Shown: positions 7,497 through 15,742, counted from the first letter of the stretch. The stretch is DNA of 41,770 bases from Prevotella sp. (GCA_022769825.1 JALEJI010000043.1:1-41770), one strand, 5' to 3'. A program made the numbers and translations. The notes: generated from the letters alone by a model not told the origin.

Positions 7497-8384
7497 ATGA
7501 TAAACTTCGGCACATGGCTCAGGCAAAAGGCGGGGTGCAGGGTGCAGAAGCTCGCCGTGGACGCGGGCTTCTCGTGTCCCAACCGCGACGGGCGGCTGTC
7601 GACGGGCGGCTGCACGTTTTGCAACAACGACGCCTTCAACACATCTTATTGCGACAGGCGGAAAAGCATAACCCGGCAACTGGAAGACGGCAAGAGGTTT
7701 TTCGGCAGGAAGCAGGCCGGCACGAAATACCTGGCTTATTTCCAGGCGTTTTCCAACACCTACGCCCCACTGCCACTATTGAAAGCCATGTACGAGGAGG
7801 CCCTCGCCGTGGACGACGTGACAGGAATAGTGATAGGCACGCGGCCTGACTGCGTGGACAAGGAGAAACTCGACTACATAGAGCAACTGTCGCGCCGCGC
7901 CTTGGTCATCATGGAATATGGCTTGGAGAGCTGCAACGACGAGACCCTGCGACGCGTAAACCGCGGCCACGACTTCGCCTGCGGCAAGCGAGCCATCGAG
8001 GAGACCCACAAGCGGGGCATCTACACCTGCGCCCACCTCATCCTGGGCCTGCCCGGGGAGGACAAGGTGGAGATGCTGAGGCAAGCCGACGTCGTGTCCT
8101 CGTTGCCCATAGACATCTTGAAGCTACATCAGCTGCAAATAGTGAGAGGCACCGCGATGGCGAGGGAATATGAGCGGCATCCCTTCCACACGTTCACGTT
8201 GGAAGAATACGTCGACTTGCTTGCCGACTACCTGCCTCGTCTGCGCGATGACATGGTGATGGAGCGTTTCGTCAGCGAGACACCGCCCAAACTGCTCATG
8301 GCTCCCCGCTGGGGAGTGAAGCCTCAAGAAGTGACCCGTCTGGTGATTGAAAAGTTAGCGTCACAAGAATCTCTTTGCCAATAA
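7497..8384 (+). CDS. Radical SAM protein, YhcC/TIGR01212 family
   Basis: A 295-residue protein with Cys27, Cys39 and Cys42 in a CX11CX2C arrangement (SCPNRDG...GGCTFC). This is the variant radical SAM cluster motif of the YhcC family. GLESCNDETLRRVNRGH and HLILGLPGE are also family hallmarks. It should bind a 4Fe-4S cluster and S-adenosylmethionine. The substrate is not established; some relatives are related to Elp3-like tRNA-modifying enzymes. It starts 7 nt after trpG and is probably read from the trp promoter, though no role in tryptophan synthesis is evident. Confidence 0.88.
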   Translation: MINFGTWLRQKAGCRVQKLAVDAGFSCPNRDGRLSTGGCTFCNNDAFNTSYCDRRKSITRQLEDGKRFFGRKQAGTKYLAYFQAFSNTYAPLPLLKAMYEEALAVDDVTGIVIGTRPDCVDKEKLDYIEQLSRRALVIMEYGLESCNDETLRRVNRGHDFACGKRAIEETHKRGIYTCAHLILGLPGEDKVEMLRQADVVSSLPIDILKLHQLQIVRGTAMAREYERHPFHTFTLEEYVDLLADYLPRLRDDMVMERFVSETPPKLLMAPRWGVKPQEVTRLVIEKLASQESLCQ

Positions 8385-8391
8385 GCATGCG

Positions 8392-8775
8392 AATAATATT
8401 TTACAAATGGTCGTCTGAGAATCGATTTTTTTCAACCAAGCAGTCTCTTGGTCGCAAATGACACGATTATGGACTGTTTTGATAAAACACTGATTATCAG
8501 TCAATTGCAATTTTAACAGCCTTTCAGCGTCGCAAAATCACTGAAAAACCGTCGCCGTTACAGTGCAATCGCGTCGCCGTTACAGTGAAATCGCGTCGCC
8601 GTTACGGTGAAATGGCGTCGCCGTTACGGTGCAATCGCGACGCGGTTACACCGTAACGGCAAAACTTTTTGGCAAAAAAGCCACCGACGGCATTTCCAAA
8701 GAGCGAAAGGCTACCCTTTTTCCGCTCTATTTGCCCCTGTTTCCAAGTGTTAAATTTTGGCAATAATATTTTACA
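8392..8775 (+). repeat. 384-bp dispersed element, copy A
   Basis: This has the same length and inverted orientation relative to copy B at 36239-36622. Both ends carry AATAATATTTTACA as a direct repeat (8392-8405 and 8762-8775). The segment after the left end (to about 8460) and the last 70 bp are about 85-90% identical to copy B by eye. The middle is more diverged except for a 22-bp array. No conserved ORF is shared by the copies. It is a non-autonomous, MITE- or REP-like element, or a structured RNA; which is not decided. Confidence 0.8.
8551..8660 (+). repeat. 22-bp tandem array ending in a hairpin (inside copy A)
   Basis: Four units at 8551, 8573, 8595 and 8617 share GTCGCCGTTAC(A/G)GTG(C/A)AAT(C/G)GC. 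A fifth, at 8639-8660, carries the inverted sequence. GCCGTTACGGTG (8620-8631) pairs perfectly with CACCGTAACGGC (8649-8660) around a 17-nt loop. The units adjoin one another without spacers, so this is not a CRISPR array. Confidence 0.85.
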
Positions 8776-8878
8776 CTTTCGAATATAATGGGAGCAAGCC
8801 ACGTGTGCAGGCCATCGTGTGTTGTCGGGTTTCCAGAGGGCAACGCGGCGATATTTATTTCGCCTTTTCCATAAAAAG

Positions 8879-8910
8879 TTTGCCGCTTTCAATTATTTGC
8901 ATTAACTTCG
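8879..8910 (+). promoter_or_regulatory. Promoter of the transglutaminase-like gene
   Basis: TTTG (8879-8882), a 20-nt spacer and TAACTTCG (8903-8910) give one mismatch to the -7 consensus. The start codon at 8961 is about 45 nt from the predicted transcription start. Confidence 0.6.
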
Positions 8911-8960
8911 CATAAGAAAACGTGAAACACGCAATCGAAAAATAATCATTTCTTAAAAAC

Positions 8961-10163
8961 ATGAAGATTAAAAGTGTAATACTACTTTTTGCGTTAGCCC
9001 TTTCGCTGTCGGCTTTCGCAGGAGGCAAATATGCCGGCGTGCCCAAAAAGTATCATGCCCTGCTCGACCGGGCCATGGTCACTGCCGGCGGCAACGCCAA
9101 AGAGCTGAAAAAGGCATTGAAGGAAGTTCCCGCAAGCGAGAGGGAAGGCATGGCCTTCCTCATTTCCTACATGCCGGAGAGAGACGCCAAGACCCTGACC
9201 GCCGACTTCCTGAAAGAGCACGTGCAGTATGCCTACAAGGCAAGAAACGAGTTTCCTTGGGCGAAAGCCGTGCCCAACGACATCTTCCTGAACGACGTGG
9301 TGGCCTATGTCAACCTGAACGAGGAGCGCGAGAGCTGGCGCAAGGACTTCTACGAGCGTTTCAAGAAATACGTGGCCCAGTGCAAGACGATGCGCGAGGC
9401 CATCGACTCGGTGAACAAGAACATCCGCGACGAGGTGCAGGTAGACTACAACACGAAGCGCGAGAAGGCCGACCAGGCTCCATACGAGTCGATGAGGCAG
9501 CACATGGCCTCTTGCTCTGGCCTCTCCATCCTGCTGACCGACGCCTTCCGCGCCGTGGGCATACCATCGCGCGTGGCCGGAACGCCCAACTGGTATGACA
9601 ACCGTGGCAACCACAACTGGAGCGAGGTGTGGGTCAACGGCGGCTGGCACTTCACCGAGTATTACCCATCTGAAGACCTGGACAAGTCGTGGTTCCTCGC
9701 CGACGCTGGCAAGGCCATAAAGGAGGATGTGGGCAAAGCCATCTACGCCGCCTCGTTCAAGCCCGCCGACTCCTACTTCCCCTTGGTCTGGGACATGAGC
9801 ATCCGTTACGTGCATGCCGCCAACGTGACCGACCGCTACACCAGCCTGTACAGGGCACAGCTTGCAGCCACTCCAGCCGACGGCAGCCACGTGGACTTGA
9901 GGGTCATGGTGTTCAAGGACAAGAACCACGCCAAGGCCTCGGGCGACCGCGTGGCAACCAACCTCGACGTGTTTGCCGGCGACAAGCAGATTTTCGGGGG
10001 ACGAAGCACGGGCGCCACGCAAGACATGAACGACGTGCTCACCTTCAAGGTCGAGAAAAACAAGACCTACACCGTGAAGTTCGTCAACGGCAAGGGCGTG
10101 CCGGAAGCCAAGGACGTGAACGTGGGCGACCAGACAACAACCTTGAAATTGTATATGGAGTAA
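8961..10163 (+). CDS. Secreted transglutaminase-like protein
   Basis: A 400-residue protein with an N-terminal signal peptide ending near SLSAFAGG. A transglutaminase-like (papain-fold) domain lies in the middle. Cys185 sits in CSGLSILLTDAFRAVGIPSR, His218 in NHNWSEVWVNGGWHF, and an acidic residue follows in EYYPSEDLD. This arrangement is typical of bacterial transglutaminase-core proteins, which are mostly predicted cysteine peptidases or amidases rather than cross-linking enzymes. The C-terminal 110 residues look like a beta-sandwich domain. It is probably periplasmic or surface-located. It is transcribed alone, between its own promoter and the terminator at 10170-10216. The substrate is unknown. 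Confidence 0.85.
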   Translation: MKIKSVILLFALALSLSAFAGGKYAGVPKKYHALLDRAMVTAGGNAKELKKALKEVPASEREGMAFLISYMPERDAKTLTADFLKEHVQYAYKARNEFPWAKAVPNDIFLNDVVAYVNLNEERESWRKDFYERFKKYVAQCKTMREAIDSVNKNIRDEVQVDYNTKREKADQAPYESMRQHMASCSGLSILLTDAFRAVGIPSRVAGTPNWYDNRGNHNWSEVWVNGGWHFTEYYPSEDLDKSWFLADAGKAIKEDVGKAIYAASFKPADSYFPLVWDMSIRYVHAANVTDRYTSLYRAQLAATPADGSHVDLRVMVFKDKNHAKASGDRVATNLDVFAGDKQIFGGRSTGATQDMNDVLTFKVEKNKTYTVKFVNGKGVPEAKDVNVGDQTTTLKLYME

Positions 10164-10169
10164 GGACAT

Positions 10170-10216
10170 AAAAGCGTGCCGAAACCGTGCCAACGAGTTT
10201 CGGCACGCTTTTTTTG
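10170..10216 (+). terminator. Intrinsic terminator
   Basis: A perfect 16-bp stem (10170-10185 with 10197-10212), an 11-nt loop and a run of T. It closes the transglutaminase-like transcription unit. Confidence 0.9.
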
Positions 10217-10225
10217 ATGAAAAAA

Positions 10226-10257
10226 TTTGCTGAATTCAATAATACAGTGTAACTTTA
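10226..10257 (+). promoter_or_regulatory. Promoter of the transketolase gene
   Basis: TTTG (10226-10229), 20-nt spacer, TAACTTTA (10250-10257). The last base departs from consensus. It gives a leader of roughly 155 nt. Confidence 0.55.
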
Positions 10258-10421
10258 CACACCAAAGTTAAAGTCCAACGATACCAGTCATTGAGAACTG
10301 GAAGCCTACCGATGTCGTGCTTGGCTTTGACAACTCAAGCCCGGGCAGAAATATCATGGCCACGTGGCTTACACGTTTTCCATCAGACAGAAATAACACA
10401 GATAGAATCATACCAAAAATT

Positions 10422-12446
10422 ATGAATGACATTAAAACAATGAATCATGCCGCTGACAACATTCGCATCCTTGCTGCCAGCATGGTAGAGAATGCCAAGT
10501 CTGGACACCCAGGCGGCGCGATGGGCGGCGCTGACTTCATCAACGTGCTCTTCTCCGAATATCTCGTGTGGGACCCAGAGGACCCCACGTGGACAGGTCG
10601 CGACCGGTTCTACCTTGACCCGGGACACATGAGCCCCATGCTCTACTCCACCCTTACCCTGCAAGGCCGCTTCAGCATCGACGACATCAAGCAGTTCCGC
10701 CAGTGGGGCACTCCATGCCCCGGACACCCAGAGGTTGATGTCATGCATGGCATTGAAAACTCATCCGGTCCCCTTGGACAAGGCCACGCCATCGCCGCCG
10801 GCGCCGCTGTAGCCGAGAAGTTCCTTGAGGCACGCCTGGGCCACGTGATGATGAGGCACCACATCTACGCCTACATCTCCGACGGTGGCATAGAGGAAGA
10901 AATATCACAGGGCGTGGGCCGCATAGCCGGAGCCCTCGGCCTGGACAACCTCATAATGTTCTACGACGCCAACAACGTGCAGCTGTCGACAACCGTCGAC
11001 GAGGTGATGGCCGAGGACACGGCCGCCAAATACCGCGCGTGGAACTGGACCGTCATGGAAATCGACGGCAACGACGTGGCGCAAATACGCCAGGCCCTCG
11101 ACAAGGCCACGGCCGGCACCGGGCACCCCGTGCTCATCATAGGCAAGACCGTGATGGCAAAGGGCGCATTGAAGGCCGACGGCACAAGCTATGAGAACAG
11201 CGTGAAGACACACGGCGCGCCACTCGGCGACGGCGCGTATGTGAACACCATAAAGAACCTTGGAGGCGATCCGGAGAAGCCGTTTGAGATTTTCGACGAC
11301 GTGAAGAAGCTCTACGACGACCGACGCGAGGAACTCAAGAAGATCGTGGCCGAGCGCAGGGCCGAGGAAGCCGAATGGGCAGCGCAGAACCCAGAGAAGA
11401 AGAAGCATATGGACGAATGGTTCTCTGGCAAGGCTCCACACGTCGACTGGAGCAAGATAGAGCAAAAGCCCGACGTGGCCACACGCGTGGCTTCTTCGGC
11501 ATGCCTGAAGCTCCTCGCCCATGAGGTGCCAAACATGATTTGCTCTTCAGCAGACCTCTGCAACTCCGACAAGACCGACGGATTCCTCAAGGAGACCCAC
11601 GACCTGGTGAAAGGCGACTTCACGGGAGCATTCTTCCAGGCAGGCGTGTCGGAGCTGACAATGACCGACATGTGCATCGGCATGATGCTACACGGCGGCG
11701 TAATCAGCGCCATGGGCACGTTCTTCGTCTTCTCCGACTACATGAAGCCCGCCATCCGTTTGGCCGCGTTGATGGGCACTCCGGTGAAGTTCATCTGGTC
11801 GCACGACGCGTTCCGCGTTGGCGAGGACGGACCTACGCACCAGCCCGTGGAGCAGGAAGCGCAGATAAGGCTCTTGGAGAAGCTCCAGAACCACAAGGGA
11901 GAGGACAGCGTGAGGGTGTTCCGCCCGGCCGACAGCGACGAGACCACCGTTTGCTGGCAGATGGCAATGGAGAACATGGAGACGCCTACCGCGCTCATCC
12001 TCTCGCGCCAGACCATCAACAGCCTTCCCGAGGGCAACGACTACGAGCAAGCGCGTAAGGGCGCTTATGTCGTAAGCGAGTCAGACGACAACCCGGACAT
12101 CATACTCGTGGGCAACGGCTCCGAGGTAGCCACGCTGGTAGCTGGCGCAAGACTGTTGCGCAAAGACGGCATCCGCGTGAGGGTCGTGAGCGCGCCTTCA
12201 GAAGGCTTGTTCCACAGGCAACCCGTTGGCTATCAAGAGAGCGTCTTGCCTTACGAGGCGAAGAAGTTTGGCCTCACCGCAGGTCTGCCATGCACGCTTG
12301 AGGGCCTGGTGGGCATCGGACCTAACAGCCGCATCCACGGCCTGAGGAGCTTTGGCTTCTCAGCCCCATACAAGGTGCTCGACGAGAAGCTCGGCTACAC
12401 GGCAGAGCACGTCTACAAGGAAGTGAAAGAGTTCATGGAGCGATAA
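10422..12446 (+). CDS. tkt: Transketolase
   Basis: Thiamine-diphosphate enzyme of the non-oxidative pentose phosphate pathway, moving two-carbon ketol units between sugar phosphates. From ATG 10422 it is 674 residues, close to the family norm. A second ATG at 10440 is an equally plausible start, while an in-frame GTG at 10317 would add an unrelated N-terminal tail. Motifs: ENAKSGHPGGAMGGADF, the ThDP-binding region GPLGQGHAIAAGAAVAEKF, ISDGGIEEE, and in the second half THQPVEQEAQIRLLEKL with the catalytic Glu region. All three domains are present. It is flanked by its own promoter and terminator. Confidence 0.93.
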   Translation: MNDIKTMNHAADNIRILAASMVENAKSGHPGGAMGGADFINVLFSEYLVWDPEDPTWTGRDRFYLDPGHMSPMLYSTLTLQGRFSIDDIKQFRQWGTPCPGHPEVDVMHGIENSSGPLGQGHAIAAGAAVAEKFLEARLGHVMMRHHIYAYISDGGIEEEISQGVGRIAGALGLDNLIMFYDANNVQLSTTVDEVMAEDTAAKYRAWNWTVMEIDGNDVAQIRQALDKATAGTGHPVLIIGKTVMAKGALKADGTSYENSVKTHGAPLGDGAYVNTIKNLGGDPEKPFEIFDDVKKLYDDRREELKKIVAERRAEEAEWAAQNPEKKKHMDEWFSGKAPHVDWSKIEQKPDVATRVASSACLKLLAHEVPNMICSSADLCNSDKTDGFLKETHDLVKGDFTGAFFQAGVSELTMTDMCIGMMLHGGVISAMGTFFVFSDYMKPAIRLAALMGTPVKFIWSHDAFRVGEDGPTHQPVEQEAQIRLLEKLQNHKGEDSVRVFRPADSDETTVCWQMAMENMETPTALILSRQTINSLPEGNDYEQARKGAYVVSESDDNPDIILVGNGSEVATLVAGARLLRKDGIRVRVVSAPSEGLFHRQPVGYQESVLPYEAKKFGLTAGLPCTLEGLVGIGPNSRIHGLRSFGFSAPYKVLDEKLGYTAEHVYKEVKEFMER

Positions 12447-12467
12447 TCCAGGACAATGACCATAAGC

Positions 12468-12504
12468 AAAGAGCCGGAACCCACGAGGATTCCGGCTCTT
12501 TTAT
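12468..12504 (+). terminator. Intrinsic terminator after transketolase
   Basis: A perfect 12-bp stem (12468-12479 with 12490-12501), a 10-nt loop and TTTT. It also lies downstream of the convergent small ORF at 12555-12647. The A run on the other side may let it work in both directions. Confidence 0.9.
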
Positions 12505-12554
12505 TGAAAGTCTTAAATTGCTTTATTACCTGAAAATGATGGAAAGGCCACGCC

Positions 12555-12647
12555 TTAGCGCGCCATCTTGTCCATCATAAGGGCTGCCATTGCTATGCAT
12601 ACGAACATTACGGTAGCCGTGATTGCGAAAGTTGAAATACTCATCAT
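12555..12647 (-). CDS. Small single-span membrane peptide (30 residues)
   Basis: On the minus strand ATG ATG (12645-12647 and 12642-12644) opens a 30-codon frame ending TAA at 12555-12557. The peptide starts MMSISTFAIT, has a continuous hydrophobic stretch of about 20 residues rich in Ala, Val, Met and Ile, and ends DKMAR. This is the layout of a single transmembrane helix with a charged cytosolic tail. AAGGAGAAG lies about 8 nt upstream of the start, a clear Shine-Dalgarno that is unusual in this genome. A leftward promoter lies at 12841-12871. I do not recognise a family. Partner-regulating or respiratory small subunits of this size exist, but no function is assigned. Confidence 0.6.
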   Translation of the reverse strand: MMSISTFAITATVMFVCIAMAALMMDKMAR

Positions 12648-12840
12648 AATATTACTTCTCCTTTTTTTAATTTATTATACATTACCGGCATCACTCTATA
12701 GCCGGCGCTATCCTGAATTTCCGTTATCCTGAAAAAATCCTTATCCTGAAAAACTAAATCCTATACTTCAATCTTAAATGTTATCTGAATACTATCTGTT
12801 GCCTTTCTGAAGGCCCTTACTTTCTTATTGACGCTGCAAA

Positions 12841-12871
12841 GTTAGACATTTCTCGCTGTGTGCGCAAACAA
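12841..12871 (-). promoter_or_regulatory. Leftward promoter upstream of the small membrane peptide
   Basis: On the minus strand a TTG, a spacer of about 20 nt and TAACTTTG match the Bacteroidetes consensus; the end coordinates are good to a few bases. It leaves an untranslated leader of nearly 190 nt. That leader contains three copies of TTCAGGATA (12709-12760). Confidence 0.55.
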
Positions 12872-12922
12872 TTGGTGTTGCAAATGAATGATTTGCCGTT
12901 TATATTTGATTATCGTCAAACA

Positions 12923-12961
12923 GGTTGACATACGTCAACCCACAGATTTGACGCATGTCAA
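12923..12961. promoter_or_regulatory. Pair of palindromic operator-like sites
   Basis: GGTTGACATACGTCAACC (12923-12940) and TTGACGCATGTCAA (12948-12961) share the palindrome TTGAC-N4-GTCAA. Their centres are 23 bp apart, about two helical turns. They lie between the leftward promoter of the small peptide and the rightward YbhN-type gene. The binding protein is unknown. Confidence 0.55.
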
Positions 12962-13066
12962 CGCGTGGCAAGGCCAAACGAGGAAGCTTGCCCATAATGC
13001 TAAGTAATGATAAAGTTGATGCCATAGCAATGTTGAATCAAAATATTTTTATAATTTTGCAAGGCA

Positions 13067-14080
13067 ATGGAATCGAAGAAGACCATAAACACGATCATTC
13101 AGATGGCGACATCCCTGCTTTTGGGTGGTGCCATACTTTATTGGATGTATCGTGGTTTCGACATCAAGAGCATCGGCAACGTGATGCTGCACAAGATGAA
13201 TTGGACGTGGATGCTCCTCTCGTTCCCGTTCGGCATTCTGGCCCAGGCGTTTCGAGGTTGGAGATGGCAGCAGACCCTTGAGCCATTGGGAGAGAAGCCG
13301 CGCCAAGGCGTCTCCGTCAACAGCATCTTCGTTTCCTACGCGGCAAGCCTCATCATACCACGTTCCGGCGAGATAGCGCGCTGCGGGATATTGAAACGTT
13401 GGGAGGGTGTGTCCTTCCCAAAGTCGCTGGGCACGGTCGTCACGGAGCGGGCCATCGACACGTCGCTCATAGTCCTCATCACAGCCCTGACCTTTCTCTG
13501 GCAATTGCCCGTGTTCAACAGGTTCTTCTCAAGCACCGGCACCCGCCTCGACGAGATACTGTCGCAGTTCTCGACGGCAGGATGGTGGGTGACAGCCATC
13601 TGCGCCGTGGCAGCATTGCTGTTGATCTGGCTTCTGCTTCGGCGGTTGTCGATATATAATAAGGTGAAAAACACCTTCGCGGGGCTTCTCGCCGGCATCG
13701 TGTCGGTGAAGGGCGTGCGCAACATTCCGCTGTTCATCTTTTTCAGCGTCGGGATATGGGCATGCTATTTCCTGCATTATTACCTCACCTTCTTTTGTTT
13801 CTCCGCTACATCCCACTTGGGAATGGCTTGCGCGCTGGTGACATTCATCGTGGGTTCCATCGCCGTCATCGTGCCGACGCCAAACGGGGCCGGACCTTGG
13901 CATTTCGCCGTGAAGACCATGCTCATCCTCTATGGCGTGGCCTCAAACGACGCATTGTATTTCGTATTGATAGTCCACACCGTGCAGACCCTCCTCGTGC
14001 TGCTGCTTGGCATCTACGGATGGATGGCGCTGGCGCTGACAAAGAAGAGGCAAACCGCGAAAGGCAAGAAACAGAATTAA
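13067..14080 (+). CDS. YbhN/UPF0104-type integral membrane protein (LPG synthase TM-like)
   Basis: A 337-residue polytopic protein with about eight hydrophobic segments, matching the lysylphosphatidylglycerol-synthase transmembrane family (PF03706). Recognisable features are FPFGILAQAFRGWRWQ, SLIIPRSGEIARCGILKR and the C-terminal PTPNGAGPWHFA. The soluble aminoacyl-transfer domain of MprF is absent, so lipid lysylation by this protein alone is unlikely; members are often discussed as lipid-handling membrane proteins. A -7-like TAATTTTG at 13052-13059 ends 7 nt before the ATG. Either the mRNA is leaderless, the start is the ATG at 13103, or the promoter lies elsewhere. pepD follows after 40 nt. 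Confidence 0.85.
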   Translation: MESKKTINTIIQMATSLLLGGAILYWMYRGFDIKSIGNVMLHKMNWTWMLLSFPFGILAQAFRGWRWQQTLEPLGEKPRQGVSVNSIFVSYAASLIIPRSGEIARCGILKRWEGVSFPKSLGTVVTERAIDTSLIVLITALTFLWQLPVFNRFFSSTGTRLDEILSQFSTAGWWVTAICAVAALLLIWLLLRRLSIYNKVKNTFAGLLAGIVSVKGVRNIPLFIFFSVGIWACYFLHYYLTFFCFSATSHLGMACALVTFIVGSIAVIVPTPNGAGPWHFAVKTMLILYGVASNDALYFVLIVHTVQTLLVLLLGIYGWMALALTKKRQTAKGKKQN

Positions 14081-14120
14081 CACAAGAACAACTTAACACA
14101 TTATTTAATAACCAAAAACT

Positions 14121-15575
14121 ATGAGTGAAATCCGCAACCTTCAACCAGCCGCCATCTGGCGCAACTTTGATGACCTCACACAGATTCCACGCCCGAGCGG
14201 TCATGTGGAGAAAGTGCAAGAGTTTCTTCTCGACTTCGCAAAGCGCGTAGGCGTAGAGGCCTTCAAGGACCCAGCAGGCAACATCGTCATGAGAAAGCCC
14301 GCCACGCCTGGCTATGAGAACCGCAAGACCGTGTTGCTGCAAGCCCACATGGACATGGTGCCGCAAAAGAGCCCCGACTCTAACCACAACTTCGAGACCG
14401 ACCCGATAGAAACCTACGTGGAAGACGGATGGGTACACGCCAAGGGAACCACGCTCGGCTCAGACGACGGCATGGGCGTGGCCGCGATAATGGGCATAAT
14501 GGAGGCCAACGACATAAAGCACGGCCCTGTGGAGGCCCTTATCACACGCGATGAGGAGACAGGCATGTACGGAGCCAACGAACTGCCTGAAGGCGAACTT
14601 CACAGCGACATACTCATGAACCTCGACTCCGAGCTTTGGGGCAAGTTCTGCATCGGCTCGGCAGGCGGTATCGACGTCACGTCAACACTCGAATACAAGC
14701 CCGTAGACAACGATCAGGAGACAGCCGTAAAGGTTACTCTCAAAGGCTTGCGTGGCGGACACTCCGGCCTCGAAATCAACGAGGGTCGCGCAAATGCCAA
14801 CAAGGAGATGGTGCGCCTGGTTCGCAAGGCCGTGGCGGAAATGGGCGCGCGTCTCGCCCAGTGGCACGGCGGAAACATGAGAAACGCCATTCCTTTCAAG
14901 GCTGAGGTGGTGCTCGCCTTGCCTAAAGACCAGGTAGAGAACCTCAAGGCTCTCGTGGAGAAACAACGTGTCGCCATCGAAGATGAGTTCAAGGGCATTG
15001 AGAAAGGCGTGGAGTTCTTCGTCGAGGACGTGGAAAACCCGAAGGAACTGCTGCCTTGCGAGATTCAAGACAACCTCGTGGATGCCATCTACGCCTGCCA
15101 CAACGGCGTGATACGCATGATACCTTCTTACCCGAAAGTGGTGGAGACATCTTCCAACCTCGCCATCATAAACATAGAGGCAGGAAAGGCAGAGATAAAG
15201 ATCCTCGCGCGCTCGAGCCGTGAGGACATGAAAGAATATGTGGCCACGATGCTTGAGAGCTGCTTCAACATGGCCGGCATGCGCACGATGCTCAGCGGCA
15301 GCTACGGCGGATGGGACCCGAATCCCGACAGCGAGATTCTCAACCTGCTGAAGAAAGTCTACAAGGAGCAGACAGGCGAGGACGCCACAGTGCAGGCCGA
15401 CCACGCCGGACTGGAATGTTCTGTCATCCTCAGCAAGTACCCAGGCATGGACGTGGTGAGCCTTGGCCCGACATTGCTCTCGCCCCACACCACGAGCGAG
15501 CGCTTCAAGATAGACACGGCAGAACCATTCTGGAAGCTGCTGACGGCAACACTCGAGCAGATTCCCGAGAAATAA
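14121..15575 (+). CDS. pepD: Aminoacyl-histidine dipeptidase (cytosol non-specific dipeptidase)
   Basis: M20-family metallodipeptidase that hydrolyses Xaa-His and other dipeptides in the cytosol. At 484 residues it matches PepD. Metal-binding motifs visible: LLQAHMDMVPQ (His), TTLGSDDGMG (bridging Asp), ITRDEETGMYGA (catalytic and metal Glu) and NLDSE. The inserted dimerisation domain contains LRGGHSGLEI, and a C-terminal His lies in LLSPHTTSER. It is the second gene after the YbhN-type protein and is closed by a terminator at 15607-15644. Confidence 0.95.
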   Translation: MSEIRNLQPAAIWRNFDDLTQIPRPSGHVEKVQEFLLDFAKRVGVEAFKDPAGNIVMRKPATPGYENRKTVLLQAHMDMVPQKSPDSNHNFETDPIETYVEDGWVHAKGTTLGSDDGMGVAAIMGIMEANDIKHGPVEALITRDEETGMYGANELPEGELHSDILMNLDSELWGKFCIGSAGGIDVTSTLEYKPVDNDQETAVKVTLKGLRGGHSGLEINEGRANANKEMVRLVRKAVAEMGARLAQWHGGNMRNAIPFKAEVVLALPKDQVENLKALVEKQRVAIEDEFKGIEKGVEFFVEDVENPKELLPCEIQDNLVDAIYACHNGVIRMIPSYPKVVETSSNLAIINIEAGKAEIKILARSSREDMKEYVATMLESCFNMAGMRTMLSGSYGGWDPNPDSEILNLLKKVYKEQTGEDATVQADHAGLECSVILSKYPGMDVVSLGPTLLSPHTTSERFKIDTAEPFWKLLTATLEQIPEK

Positions 15576-15606
15576 GGCCGCATGGCTTTAAGACAGCATG
15601 ATACAT

Positions 15607-15644
15607 TGCACGGATATTGACACTCTTAATATCCGTGCATTTTT
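15607..15644 (+). terminator. Intrinsic terminator after pepD
   Basis: A perfect 12-bp stem (15607-15618 with 15628-15639), a 9-nt loop and TTTTT. Confidence 0.9.
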
Positions 15645-15742
15645 ATATGCGTGATTATTCACGTCAATCACATCAGAACGTCAAGCTTGCTTGAACGTTA
15701 TGCCGAGCGCAGCCTATCTTATGCAAAAAATCAAGTCAAACC

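Noticed and set aside
8551..8660. Possible CRISPR array
   Set aside because: The 22-bp units are contiguous with no spacers, one unit is inverted, and no cas gene is in the window.
8602..8892. 96-codon minus-strand frame inside repeat copy A
   Set aside because: It runs through the 22-bp array and beyond the element, and copy B has no matching frame.
8994..10193. 399-codon open frame on the minus strand opposite the transglutaminase gene
   Set aside because: It is the mirror frame of a GC-rich-third-position gene. It is Val/His/Leu-biased, has no recognisable motif, and the sense strand has a signal peptide, catalytic triad, promoter and terminator.
10317..10421. In-frame 35-residue N-terminal extension of transketolase from GTG 10317
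   Set aside because: The residues do not resemble transketolase, and ATG 10422 or 10440 gives the family length.
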